From positions 1 to 33,864 of the forward strand of contig JAPKAY010000042.1 of NCBI GenBank assembly GCA_028825045.1: 33,864 nucleotides of DNA. Direction: 5' to 3'. The first letter of the stretch is position 1; the number at the start of each line of letters is the position of its first letter. Made by a program: the position numbers and the translations under genes. This document shows, piece by piece, positions 1-8,595 of the stretch. The DNA is from Halioglobus sp. (GTDB taxonomy: Bacteria; Pseudomonadota; Gammaproteobacteria; Pseudomonadales; Halieaceae). The notes beneath the pieces were generated by a model. The model searched no databases. It was not told where the DNA came from and worked only from the letters and a program-made list of their open reading frames with translations.

Positions 1-32
1 CGGGTGGTGAGTGTGGCGAACCTAGTGATCAT
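1..32 (-). CDS. Possible 5' end of a gene leaving the window
   Basis: An ATG at 32-30 on the minus strand follows a weak purine-rich GGGAAG stretch and opens a frame (MITRFATLTT) that runs off the left edge. It begins 9 bases after the stop of the small frame upstream, as in an operon. Only ten codons are visible, so no function can be given and the frame may be spurious. Confidence 0.2.
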   Translation of the reverse strand, partial: MITRFATLTT

Positions 33-41
33 TATCTTCCC

Positions 42-176
42 CTATTGCCCACTATCAAGAAGGTCTTTTATTGTGACGTGTTCCTTACCCAGTTGAGCCG
101 CCTGTTCTGCCAGCCAACTACTCTGCACTAACTGTAAGCCAGACCAGCGTGTAAGCATAGTAACAACTTCATACAT
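42..176 (-). CDS. Possible small hypothetical protein
   Basis: This is a 44-residue frame starting with MYEVVT and ending HVTIKDLLDSGQ. The composition looks protein-like and helical (LVQSSWLAEQAAQLGKE), but I recognise no family. There is no clear Shine-Dalgarno sequence before the ATG at 176; another ATG lies at 158. It could be a real small gene, the tail of a decayed gene or chance. The only contextual support is the possible start codon 9 bases after its stop. Confidence 0.25.
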   Translation of the reverse strand: MYEVVTMLTRWSGLQLVQSSWLAEQAAQLGKEHVTIKDLLDSGQ

Positions 177-503
177 AACATGGCGATACAGGCAAATTGT
201 GATTTTTTACACAAAGTAGTTTGCGGGCCTTTGACGGTCGAGAGGGTCGCTACCTGTTTGCTGCTTCGGTTTTTGGCCAGGTCGCACCAATGCGTGTTGT
301 GAGACTGATGACCAGAACTTAGGGCCACGCAGCCCTGCGTCCAACTCTGACGAATTCAATGTTCTGGACCGCCAAAAACAGGGCCTTAAAATCAGACGAC
401 TAGCGCGATAGGGAGTAACGACTGATATCGAACGCCCGTGGGTGGCGTTTGTAGATGCTCATTCACCGATTGCAGTCATTTGGGGCAGTTAACTGGGGTT
501 GCA
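177..503. other. Intergenic stretch downstream of pilE
   Basis: No convincing gene. The only structure I see is a 6-bp inverted repeat, AACGCC at 431-436 and GGCGTT at 444-449, about 55 bases beyond the pilE stop. It could help end the pilin operon transcript, but it lacks a U-tract on the minus strand. Longer frames here have no family resemblance or ribosome binding site. Confidence 0.5.
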
Positions 504-947
504 CTACCAGCAGTCAGAACCCAGGGTACCGGTAGCGTTGCGCTGACCGAGCCGATTCAGGGTTAAGCTACCGCAGGCTGTATCCATAGTTTGTGCGCCC
601 GCCGGCGCGGCCGTGAGTACATAACAGGTCTCAATGCCAGCATCACAGGGCAGCACACTGAGGTTATAGAACTCCTCTGAACTGGTTGTCCGACCAAGAT
701 TAAGCCCCGTCGGCCCATCAATGGTAAGAGTGTAAACGCTGTTCTGGGCAAAGAAACGTTCCTGCCTGGAAGCCAGTTCGAGCAAATCGTCCATGCCATC
801 TGAGCGCCGCGCCTTACGAACACTTTCCTGGTACATGGGCACTGTAACAGCCATCAGAATCCCCACAATCGCCAGAACAACCATTGCCTCAACCAGCGTA
901 AACCCGCTACTCTTTTTCAACATCGTAGAAGTTTTAAATCTAAACAC
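504..947 (-). CDS. pilE: Type IV pilin-like protein PilE (minor pilin)
   Basis: A 147-residue type IV prepilin. The prepilin peptidase site is SSG^FTLVEAMVV, with Phe at mature position 1 and Glu at position 5, followed by the usual hydrophobic N-terminal helix. The C-terminal half has two cysteine pairs (CDAGIETC and C..SDCW), the second forming a D-region-like loop at the very C-terminus. The chosen start is GTG at 947 because AGGTGAGG lies just upstream; the ATG at 923 has no ribosome site and would leave only a seven-residue leader. It is the last gene of the minor-pilin operon, 19 bases after pilY1, as in Pseudomonas fimT/U-pilVWXY1E. PilE is thought to link the minor-pilin priming complex to the major pilin; the major pilin gene is not here. 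Confidence 0.9.
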   Translation of the reverse strand: MFRFKTSTMLKKSSGFTLVEAMVVLAIVGILMAVTVPMYQESVRKARRSDGMDDLLELASRQERFFAQNSVYTLTIDGPTGLNLGRTTSSEEFYNLSVLPCDAGIETCYVLTAAPAGAQTMDTACGSLTLNRLGQRNATGTLGSDCW

Positions 948-966
948 CGCGCCTCACCTGTCTGTA

Positions 967-3900
967 TTAGTCGGGAACTAGATCGGTCCAACTCTTTCGT
1001 CCGTATTTGAAATCAACACCTGCACCATCGTCATCTTCCACGCCGCCGGGAATAACCAAGGCAGTTTGACCATCACCGGGGGTGTCAGCAGAAGAGTCAC
1101 CCCCGTCATCCCCGCCACCTTCGTAGTCTGGTCGAAGCTTTACGAGGTTGAGCAGCAACTTGGCGTAGTCCTGATCCTCGTATTTTTTACACTTATTCTT
1201 CTTGGTATCAAAATCTTTGCATACTAGGGCCGCTAGCTCCGCATCCAGGTCCTCGATCTCCAGGTACTCCAGCACTGCAGCAAAGGGATCATTGCTCTGC
1301 TCAAGAATTACGGCCGCGGCCCAATCAGGATCGCCATAGCAGGGTTTCACACCCAGAATAAGCTTGGAGAGATTACCGAAGTGCCAAAACAGTGTGGATT
1401 CCCAGACGTGTTCTGTCCCGGAACTTGCGAGGGTTCCTCCCATGATCTCATGGTTGCTCTCCTGTAGCTCTCCCCCTGAATTGTCAAAATCTTCATACAG
1501 ATTGATTGCTGTTCCATCTTGAATTATGACGGTCGCCACCAGATCATCCGGATCCTGGATGGTCACTTGGGAAATCGCGGGATTGGCGCTGAAGTGGCTC
1601 GCCTTGACTAACTGGGTGGTCAGGGCCCCGTTGCGCCAGCGCCCTTCCTGGTTACTGGGATCATAGGTATCATACGCACTGTCCTTAACACAGCCGGTCT
1701 GCGTGGGATGAAGTCCGCCCGCTAGAATCGCAATATCGTTAAAACTGTGCGAAATAGTGCCTCCTCCGGCTTCTATCTCAGCCCAGGTGAATATCAATGA
1801 ATCGCCATCACTGTCTACAGGAACATTACTACTGTTCGATGCGTCCCAGTTTTTCAGCGCGGTGTGTATTTGCCGCTGGTACTCCACCACGCTCCAGGTC
1901 TTGTTGCCGATCTGCATAGTACTGCCCGGTGAGAAATCCGCATTGGCAACCAGCACAACAAAAGCCTCATCGGGGTCGATGTCACTGGCCGGGGCTGGCG
2001 TACCCGTTGAGTTGATCTCGACGTGGCCGGCCAAGTCTATATCGAAAAAGTCGACGTAAACTCGCCCGGTCTTTTTGTCATACTCGTGATCGTGCTTGGT
2101 AGATTTGCCCGCAAACGGCTCGCTGTTGTGCCAGGTATCGACATCGATATGCCCCCCCTGAAACCCGCCATCACAATCCCCTTCACAAGGCGTAGCGAGT
2201 GGCGGCTGCAAAAAATTAAGATACAGATTGTCAACGCCGCTGGATATGCGTGCAATGGTGACCCGCGAGGCGATCCCGTCGCTCCTCCTCCATGCCATGG
2301 GTATCTGCCAATCCTCAACCCCAGGATCTGCGTCATCGTCATAGCGGTCAGCATCGCTTAGTAAGCCGTCGACATTCAGGTCAAAAACGGGAGCATTATG
2401 GGGGCCCCCATCGTTGATCGAAGCTTCCACGAGGTAGTTCTCCTGTTGTACTGAGGAATCAGGTGATGGCTTGCTCGCTGTTACCTTTATTCTTGATCCA
2501 CGAAGTTGAATTCCCTCCAGGACACGAAAACCGTCGGGCAGATCAAATTTCCACCCATGCTTAGTAGACCAATCGACATCGCCCGCATCTGGAGCGTAAA
2601 TTGCGACAGTCTCCTCGACGGTCGCACCATCGGTATCGGTATAGGTATAAGTGAGCGGCCCTTTCCAGGTTTGGTCTAACAGGACCTGCGGCCCTGCGGG
2701 CGTGGCGTCGCTATCCCGTATGCCATAGACGGACTGCGCGCTTCCGACATCCTTGTCTCCGAGAGTGAACAAACGGCCGGTAGCAAAAAACAGCAGATAA
2801 CCGCTATCCGGGTGCTTTGCAATCTCAGGGGCCATGGTGATGGATTGACCGGCAGCAGCCGGGTGCAGCGGTTGTGCGGGGGCCAGTGCCCAGGAGCCTG
2901 AGGTATTCCCCGATAGGTCAAACTTCCACAGGTTGCCATCTATATCACCCGCGTAGGCGTAATCCACGCGGCCATCCTTGTCGACGTCCAGCAAGGTGGG
3001 TGAAGAAAGTCCATTAGGCGAGCCCGATGTACCGCTGGCGGTGGTGATCCGTTTAACAATAGCGCCGGTTTCGATATTAATGATATACAGCTTGGCCACA
3101 CCGTTCACGCTGTTGTAGCCATTGCCAACGACCACATACCAATTATCGTCGTTCAGCTTCGCAATAATACCGCGGCTGAACGAATCCCCGAGGTCGTCAT
3201 CAGCGTCGGCGTTAACTTCCCATAGAACCTTAACATCGGTGCCGGTGGTGGCAGTCTCATCGTTCAGGTCAGGATCCGTTATATCCAGAGCAAATAAGCC
3301 TCGTCCGCCTGCTCCAAGCGTGCCCACAAGGACGGTATGCCAGTCACTGTTGCCACCGCCAAAATTGGCATCGCCAACCGTCAGCTTGCCATCTACAAAG
3401 TAGTGATGTGCATAGGGTCGAGCCACTAATTTGCTCAGGTTGCCCATCAACATCGACGGGATATACGCGTAAACCTCGCTACCGTTAGATGCATTTAATG
3501 CATGCACCATGCCGTCGTTGGAGCCCACGTAGATGCGCGACTCGCGGTCCAGTTTGCCGGCGGCCCATGTCGCATAGCCCTCATCGGTGCGCCCGCCGAT
3601 CGGGTCGGCCACATAAACCGGGTTGGAGTGAATGATACTACCCAGAACAGAAATTCGAGACCGCAGCGCTTTTGCCGCCGGGTATTCATTACTGCGGTCT
3701 CCTCGAACCCAGTCAAGAATGTCGGAGCTAGCGGCATCTGCACCCACTGCCGTCGGGTCAATCAGTGCCATGTTGCCCAAGCCAATGGTCGCATCTCCCC
3801 AGCGAAAAGGGACCTGGGCTAATCCGTCCCAGGTTATGACTTCCCGGCCCGTATTCCAGTAGTCGGCGTCAGCTGCCTCACTAGCGGCAAATGATACCAG

Positions 3901-4212
3901 TGCAGACCAGTTCGCCGCCGGGTCTCCTGTGTTGACAGGAGAGGTTCCGGAGTAGTCCACACTGGTGGTGAGTCCACCCGTAGTAGAGACGGTATACTCC
4001 GCAATGTCTCCCTGCCAACTGCCGTTTTCAAACCACGGCCGATAGGCTTTTACATTGCCCGCGGAAAGATCGCTGCCGGACAGCACGATCGGCGCAATGG
4101 ACCCCAGAGGTTGGCTGTCTGGCGAAAAGCGCACCGCGCCAAATGCCTGAAAGGCACTGGCAAACGCCAGTGCCGCTAAACACCCATAGGCTGTTTTCTC
4201 GAAGAATTTCAT
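967..4212 (-). CDS. pilY1: PilY1-type pilus tip/assembly protein
   Basis: A 1081-residue PilY1 homologue. It has a signal peptide (hydrophobic residues about 10-25, likely cut near AFGA). The conserved PilY1 beta-propeller spans about 185-500, beginning LGSIIHSNPVYVADP and including YVGSNDGMVHALN and AYAGDIDGNLWKFDL. A calcium-loop motif DVDKDGRVD at 409-417 matches the site that controls pilus extension and retraction in Pseudomonas PilY1. Only about 160 mature residues precede the propeller, too few for the usual N-terminal von Willebrand A region, while about 570 residues follow it and end in an acidic Gly/Asp-rich tail. PilY1 sits at the pilus tip with the minor pilins and acts in adhesion and surface sensing. 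The gene starts 20 bases after pilX. Confidence 0.9.
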   Translation of the reverse strand: MKFFEKTAYGCLAALAFASAFQAFGAVRFSPDSQPLGSIAPIVLSGSDLSAGNVKAYRPWFENGSWQGDIAEYTVSTTGGLTTSVDYSGTSPVNTGDPAANWSALVSFAASEAADADYWNTGREVITWDGLAQVPFRWGDATIGLGNMALIDPTAVGADAASSDILDWVRGDRSNEYPAAKALRSRISVLGSIIHSNPVYVADPIGGRTDEGYATWAAGKLDRESRIYVGSNDGMVHALNASNGSEVYAYIPSMLMGNLSKLVARPYAHHYFVDGKLTVGDANFGGGNSDWHTVLVGTLGAGGRGLFALDITDPDLNDETATTGTDVKVLWEVNADADDDLGDSFSRGIIAKLNDDNWYVVVGNGYNSVNGVAKLYIINIETGAIVKRITTASGTSGSPNGLSSPTLLDVDKDGRVDYAYAGDIDGNLWKFDLSGNTSGSWALAPAQPLHPAAAGQSITMAPEIAKHPDSGYLLFFATGRLFTLGDKDVGSAQSVYGIRDSDATPAGPQVLLDQTWKGPLTYTYTDTDGATVEETVAIYAPDAGDVDWSTKHGWKFDLPDGFRVLEGIQLRGSRIKVTASKPSPDSSVQQENYLVEASINDGGPHNAPVFDLNVDGLLSDADRYDDDADPGVEDWQIPMAWRRSDGIASRVTIARISSGVDNLYLNFLQPPLATPCEGDCDGGFQGGHIDVDTWHNSEPFAGKSTKHDHEYDKKTGRVYVDFFDIDLAGHVEINSTGTPAPASDIDPDEAFVVLVANADFSPGSTMQIGNKTWSVVEYQRQIHTALKNWDASNSSNVPVDSDGDSLIFTWAEIEAGGGTISHSFNDIAILAGGLHPTQTGCVKDSAYDTYDPSNQEGRWRNGALTTQLVKASHFSANPAISQVTIQDPDDLVATVIIQDGTAINLYEDFDNSGGELQESNHEIMGGTLASSGTEHVWESTLFWHFGNLSKLILGVKPCYGDPDWAAAVILEQSNDPFAAVLEYLEIEDLDAELAALVCKDFDTKKNKCKKYEDQDYAKLLLNLVKLRPDYEGGGDDGGDSSADTPGDGQTALVIPGGVEDDDGAGVDFKYGRKSWTDLVPD

Positions 4213-4232
4213 CTGATAGCACTCCCGCCCCG

Positions 4233-4769
4233 TCAGGGGGCCTCAACAGTCGTGTAGATTGACTCCACAATTCGAACACCCTTACTGCCTATAGCGCTGC
4301 GGGTGGTAATACGATAGGTGTACGCAAAACCGCCTGCGACAAGCGCATCTGGATTCTCTCCTTGAGAATTGCCTGGAATCACTTTCGCGCCAAGGTATTC
4401 CACCACCCACTCGTCGTCGTCGTCTGTTCCGTTTGCGGTAAAAACGGGCCCTCCTTCACTGTCGATGCTTGACCAGTCGATAAACGAAACATTAAGTTCG
4501 TCCCCAGGAAGATAGTACCCGTCATTCGATGATCCGAATTCAAACTGACCGTCCGTCGTGGCTATCGTCTCTATCGCTGTTTCGGCAAAGGCGAGAGAGC
4601 GCTCGGCACGCCGCAACGCGACTTCTTCCTGCTGCATAATACCGGCCATACTAATTTCCAGCCGAGCACCGTTCATTGCAGCAATGCCAAGTATGGTCAT
4701 CACCAGCAACAGAATAAGACTGACGGCAAGGGCGGCACCTCTCTGCCTCATGCGGCTTTTCCACTTCAT
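4233..4769 (-). CDS. pilX: Minor pilin PilX
   Basis: A 178-residue PilX-type minor pilin. The leader MKWKSRMRQRG is basic, and cleavage after the Gly gives a mature N-terminus AALAVSLILLLVMTILG with no Glu at position 5, which is common for PilX. Asn and Arg follow the helix (NGARLEISMAGIMQQE), again typical of PilX. PilX joins PilV, PilW and PilE in the inner-membrane complex that primes pilus assembly and carries PilY1 to the tip. It starts 10 bases after the pilW stop and ends 20 bases before pilY1. The Shine-Dalgarno is weak, so translational coupling to pilW is plausible. Confidence 0.88.
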   Translation of the reverse strand: MKWKSRMRQRGAALAVSLILLLVMTILGIAAMNGARLEISMAGIMQQEEVALRRAERSLAFAETAIETIATTDGQFEFGSSNDGYYLPGDELNVSFIDWSSIDSEGGPVFTANGTDDDDEWVVEYLGAKVIPGNSQGENPDALVAGGFAYTYRITTRSAIGSKGVRIVESIYTTVEAP

Positions 4770-4779
4770 ATTGGCGATC

Positions 4780-5865
4780 TCATGTTGAACCCTTGTGGTT
4801 GCGCACTGACGTCACAATGGTGAACACCTGGCGTCGGTAACCGTCAGTTGGTCCATACTCCGATGCCAGATCGCCGATGGCAAACGTGCGGTCGTTGGTA
4901 AACCCGGTCTCCGGGCACTCTGTCCTGACCAGAATGGTCGTCTCAATTGCCCCCACGTCTGCCCAATCGGTTACAGCGTTGGCATCGACATATTGATTGC
5001 CTACCTGATACTTAAACTGCAGATGCTCCACACCCGCCAACAATTCCTGCGGCGCAGTGGGCACACCTGTGTCACTGATCGATTTTCGGAACAACGCAGG
5101 GACAGGCCAGTCGTCCGGATCATCTGAATCAGGGAGGGCTGGGCCCTGGCAGGAACGCCCACTGCTCCCGACGTAGTAAGTATGTGCAACCAACGCATAA
5201 TTCCGACTGGTGGGATCGGATAGCAGATTGTTTGTTTCCTCGGCATCCTCGGCATCCTCGGCATCCTCGGCACCCTCGCCCTCAAAGTCATCGACGGCAT
5301 CTTTGCCCTCAAAGATTGTTCCCTCCACCAGTGAGGTGCGAATGTACGGCCTTGTAGAAATCATGTCATCTGGCTTTACTGCCAGTGATGAGGCAAAGCG
5401 CAGGGTAATTACGTCACCTCGGAGATACTCCCCACGAAGAGGGCCAACTGGGGGCGGCGTTGCATTTGTAATGCAGTCGAAGCTCGCGTTGATGGTAAAG
5501 GGGTCGTGGTCGTTGAGTCCAGCAACTGGCTGCCTCACCATCGTTCCATAGGTATTATCGCTGGGACAAGTATTGGATGGCGTCGCTTCACCCAGGGAAC
5601 CAGTAATATCTAGTCCGATGTTGCCCCCGAGGTAGCCGGCGCGACGGATATCGTTGGTCAGCAGTTGGACGGCTGTTCGTCCGGTTTCCTGGATTCTCGA
5701 TAGGCTCGACGTGGCCATCGCATTTTTCGAATTGGACACCAGTAGTTCAATAAGACCCGTCATAACTACGGAGAACAGTACTACCGCCACCATCAGCTCG
5801 ACCAGAGTCATGCCAATTTGGTTGCGAGACGCGCGATGGATCCTTGGTTGATGCGCAATTTTCAT
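4780..5865 (-). CDS. pilW: Minor pilin PilW
   Basis: A 361-residue PilW-type prepilin. The leader is 18 residues ending NQIG, followed by MTLVELMVAVVLFSVVMTG, with Glu at mature position 5. The family motif LLTNDIRRAGYLGG follows the N-terminal helix. Paired cysteines are scattered through the globular part. An acidic stretch, EGEGAEDAEDAEDAEE, comes from a nine-base tandem repeat (see 5241-5276). It starts 9 bases after pilV and is part of the same operon. PilW is needed for PilY1 and PilX stability in Pseudomonas; that role is inferred here from family and position. Confidence 0.9.
   Translation of the reverse strand: MKIAHQPRIHRASRNQIGMTLVELMVAVVLFSVVMTGLIELLVSNSKNAMATSSLSRIQETGRTAVQLLTNDIRRAGYLGGNIGLDITGSLGEATPSNTCPSDNTYGTMVRQPVAGLNDHDPFTINASFDCITNATPPPVGPLRGEYLRGDVITLRFASSLAVKPDDMISTRPYIRTSLVEGTIFEGKDAVDDFEGEGAEDAEDAEDAEETNNLLSDPTSRNYALVAHTYYVGSSGRSCQGPALPDSDDPDDWPVPALFRKSISDTGVPTAPQELLAGVEHLQFKYQVGNQYVDANAVTDWADVGAIETTILVRTECPETGFTNDRTFAIGDLASEYGPTDGYRRQVFTIVTSVRNHKGST
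5241..5276. repeat. Four tandem 9-bp units inside pilW
   Basis: CGGCATCCT occurs at 5241-5249, 5250-5258 and 5259-5267, followed by a one-base variant CGGCACCCT at 5268-5276. The unit is three codons long, so gain or loss of copies would change the length of an acidic Asp/Glu/Ala loop of PilW without breaking the frame. Confidence 0.9.
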
Positions 5866-5874
5866 CGGAATGGA

Positions 5875-6438
5875 CTAAAGCCCCACTGTCAGCGCGTAGC
5901 AATCAAGGTCATCAGGATCCTGCAGGGTAGGAGGGCTATTAAGTGCCGCACAGTCTGTGCCGGCTGAACCGTCCATATCGTCGTCCCATTGCACCGTAAT
6001 CACAAAATTATCCGTTGCCCCAACACGCGCAACCGCACCTCTGCCAGACGGTAACGTGCCGGGGGTTTTCACATCATCAATGAATCCTGTCACTTGCTGT
6101 TGCCATATATTTACATCGTACTCAGCTATCTCCGCGCTCGTGCAGGTGTCTGTAGCGCAGTTTTTCGGCTTTTCACCGAGCCAGGCGGTGTGATTGTAAG
6201 CAGTCCCGAGATCTTGCGCAGAGTTAGCTATCATACGATCTGCGATATCGCTGGCAAGCATCACAGCGGCTCCGAAGTTGTGGGATGTCTGCAGTTGCCT
6301 GTAAGTAGACATCTGTAAGGCGGCGATACCCATGACACCGATCGCCAACACTAACAGAGCGATCAGTACTTCAATCAGGGTGAATCCTCGCACGCGGCGG
6401 GACGTCTCCGCACAGTTCTTTAGCCGCTGCGCACTCAT
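5875..6438 (-). CDS. pilV: Minor pilin PilV
   Basis: A 187-residue PilV-type prepilin. The 18-residue basic leader ends RRVRG and the mature protein begins FTLIEVLIALLVLAIGVMG, with Glu at position 5 and the IALLVLAIGVMGIAALQ helix characteristic of PilV. The start codon overlaps the stop of the upstream fimT/gspH-like gene by four bases (ATGA), so the two are probably translationally coupled. Four later cysteines could form disulfides. It works with PilW, PilX, PilE and PilY1 in pilus priming. Confidence 0.9.
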   Translation of the reverse strand: MSAQRLKNCAETSRRVRGFTLIEVLIALLVLAIGVMGIAALQMSTYRQLQTSHNFGAAVMLASDIADRMIANSAQDLGTAYNHTAWLGEKPKNCATDTCTSAEIAEYDVNIWQQQVTGFIDDVKTPGTLPSGRGAVARVGATDNFVITVQWDDDMDGSAGTDCAALNSPPTLQDPDDLDCYALTVGL

Positions 6439-6998
6439 GACGGACAGCTCGCACCAGGCATGTCTTTAGCCTTTAAGATGCTGCCCTTGCCGAGTAAAGA
6501 CACAGTAATAACGCGTGCGTCGGCGATACCGTTTTCGTTACATATAACCAGACTTTCTGTTTGGCCCAGGTTGGTCAACCCGTTGGGGCGGTAGGTTATT
6601 CGATTGGCCAAATCTGCCGTTGCGAGCGCCGTCATGCCGTCGGCAACAGCATCATGCACCTGGATGATTTCATCTCCATCATCTATCGTGCCATCCTGGT
6701 CTGCATCAATAAATGTCAGCCAGCCCTGCTCCCAGCCACCCGCAGTGATACAAGCGGTCGCCTCGGGATTGCTCTTGCACAGGGTGACAAAATTACTTCG
6801 GCCAATTGACTCTGCCTTGGCGTACATCATTCCACCCAGAAGATCAGTGGCGGCCGCTGACATACGACTCTTGAGCATCTGTGTTTTGAATGCTGGTACG
6901 CCAACCGTCAGCAATATAGCCGCTATTACCAGCGTAACCATCAGTTCGATCAGGGTATAGCCCGACTGCAGCTTGTTCCGCCTTCGTTTGTGTATCAC
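6435..6998 (-). CDS. GspH/FimT-family pseudopilin (first gene of minor-pilin operon)
   Basis: A GspH/FimT-type minor pilin, 187 residues from the chosen start. A much longer frame begins at 7187, but it would give an 80-residue leader. GTG at 6998 has TGAGGT eight bases upstream and yields a normal 13-residue leader, VIHKRRRNKLQSG, before YTLIELMVTLVIAAILLTV (Glu at mature position 5). The C-terminal FimT/GspH part includes GWEQGWLTFIDADQDGTID and SLVICNENG. In Pseudomonas this operon position holds fimT/fimU; which of the two this gene corresponds to cannot be decided. Its stop overlaps the pilV start. Confidence 0.85.
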   Translation of the reverse strand: MIHKRRRNKLQSGYTLIELMVTLVIAAILLTVGVPAFKTQMLKSRMSAAATDLLGGMMYAKAESIGRSNFVTLCKSNPEATACITAGGWEQGWLTFIDADQDGTIDDGDEIIQVHDAVADGMTALATADLANRITYRPNGLTNLGQTESLVICNENGIADARVITVSLLGKGSILKAKDMPGASCPS

Positions 6999-7388
6999 GG
7001 CAGGTACCTCAGTTCTATTGCTATAATTAAGTCTTGCAAAGCTTCGACCGCAGCATTTCTCAATGCTTCTACTATAAAATGGATAATAGCTCAAAACCTC
7101 CATTCCTGCTGGGAATACCATGGTATTCTTAGGCAATAGTGGGTAATGGGCGATCAAGCAGTTACTGATTGGGAAAGCAGATACCAAGTGCCGCCCCAGA
7201 TTGCATCCGTTATAAACTGTTGCAAGCGTGGCTCAATTCGCTTCGCCCGACCTACTGATTTGAACTTAGGCAATCCCCGCTGTCTTACCTGATCGTCTCA
7301 CGCAATTGCTATGGACGATTATTCTAAACCTGCTTGGTGCTGTGTGCCGTTCTATCGGCTTTTGCACCGCAATCTGGATAGCCCAACC
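6999..7388. promoter_or_regulatory. Divergent intergenic region, pilus operon / outer-membrane protein gene
   Basis: About 390 bases between the start of the pilin operon (minus) and the OmpV/MipA-type gene (plus), so promoters for both should lie here. I see a perfect 6-bp inverted repeat, AGCATT (7052-7057) and AATGCT (7062-7067), and an AT-rich TATAAT-like patch at 7022-7027. I could not fit a convincing -35/-10 pair or a -24/-12 element for either direction. Confidence 0.4.
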
Positions 7389-8510
7389 ATGAAAATCTTA
7401 TCACCGCTTATTCTGTGCGCGCTCACGGGCCTGCTGGTCACGTTAGCCGCAGGACGCGCTGTCGCCGCAGAGCTAACCGTGCAGCTGGAGAATCCTCCCT
7501 CCTCCGGGGCGGTCGCGCTGGTTCTGTTTAGCTCAGCCAATACCTTTGGCGATCTTCGCGACCCTGCGAAGCTGGAGACCTATAGCCTGAGTGAGAATAA
7601 CCAATATGTGTTGAAGGATATCCCTGCCGGCGAATATGCCCTGATGGTCTATTACGACGAAAACGATAACCTCGAGATTGACAGAAACTTTATGGGGATT
7701 CCAACTGAGCCGTTGGGTTTTTCAAACAACTATAGACCGAAAGGCCCACCCAGTTACTCGCGGGCCGCGTTTACTCTGAAACAGGATGAGCAGATTGCAT
7801 TTACCGTCAGCCTGTATCGCCCACTGGGCAAGCGCGGTCGCCTGGGCATTGGCGTGGGAGCACTCAGCCGCAGTAGCCCTTACAGGGACTACGACGGCGG
7901 TGTGACTCAGGTGATTCCAGCAATTACCTATAATGGTGAACGCTTGCAGGTACTGGGACCCAATGTGAGCTTTGGCTTGGTCGGCTCGGGAAAGCTCAGA
8001 TTGGCAGCCGCAGGCACTTATCGGCTTGGCGTCTATGATGAGGACGACAGTGACTATCTCGCGGGCATGGGAGATCGAGACAGTACGTTTATGGCCGGTC
8101 TGGCGCTGCGAGCGGAACTGCCAATGGGCTTCGATGCGGCCCTGCGCTATCAGCATGATGTGCTCGACAGAATCGGCGGCGGCGAGGCAAGAATTGCGAT
8201 CGACAAATCTTTTCAGTTAGGCCGTTTCCGGTTTTCCCCAGAGTTAGGCGTCAACTGGCTGGCACAGGACCTTGCCGATTATGATTTTGGGGTTCGACAG
8301 GAAAACGCTACTACCGTTAGACCCGCTTACCGTGTGGATGCTGTTTTCACCGCTGATGTTGGAGTAGGCATACTGTACGAGATAACAACCGAGTGGCTAC
8401 TGGTGATGAATGTCGCGGTTGAGTTTTTCGATAACGAGATCACTGACAGCCCAATCGTTAGCGAAGACTATGTGGTCAAGGGGTTTTTAGCCGTCAACTA
8501 CGTTTTCTAG
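7389..8510 (+). CDS. DUF2141 domain fused to MipA/OmpV-family outer-membrane beta-barrel
   Basis: Translation from ATG 7389 gives 373 residues with a signal peptide (MKILSPLILCALTG to GRAVAA). The frame stays open to 7311, but that would put 26 residues ahead of the signal. The N-terminal domain (mature about 1-110) looks like DUF2141: GAVALVLFSS, LKDIPAGEYALMVYYDEN, MGIPTEPLGFSNNY. The rest looks like MipA/OmpV: GVGALSRSSPYRDYDGG, RLQVLGPNVSFGL, ALRYQHDVLDRIGGGEA, and a C-terminal FLAVNYVF with aromatic terminal residue, typical of outer-membrane barrels. MipA/OmpV proteins are outer-membrane proteins of uncertain role. The ribosome site is weak. Single-gene transcript, convergent with the MFS gene. 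Confidence 0.82.
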   Translation: MKILSPLILCALTGLLVTLAAGRAVAAELTVQLENPPSSGAVALVLFSSANTFGDLRDPAKLETYSLSENNQYVLKDIPAGEYALMVYYDENDNLEIDRNFMGIPTEPLGFSNNYRPKGPPSYSRAAFTLKQDEQIAFTVSLYRPLGKRGRLGIGVGALSRSSPYRDYDGGVTQVIPAITYNGERLQVLGPNVSFGLVGSGKLRLAAAGTYRLGVYDEDDSDYLAGMGDRDSTFMAGLALRAELPMGFDAALRYQHDVLDRIGGGEARIAIDKSFQLGRFRFSPELGVNWLAQDLADYDFGVRQENATTVRPAYRVDAVFTADVGVGILYEITTEWLLVMNVAVEFFDNEITDSPIVSEDYVVKGFLAVNYVF

Positions 8511-8595
8511 CAGGCAACACTCATTGCGGACCTGCTCAAAAGAGGCGCTTAGCGAGCCGCGGCAGTGATCCCAATTAGCCGATTAAACATCGCTA

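Noticed and set aside
2023..2361. Plus-strand and alternate-frame frames of about 100 codons inside pilY1
   Set aside because: They are shadows of a gene with strong family motifs on the minus strand.
7002..7187. Long N-terminal extension of the FimT/GspH-like frame
   Set aside because: It would put 80 residues before the prepilin cleavage site; GTG 6998 has a good ribosome site and a normal leader.
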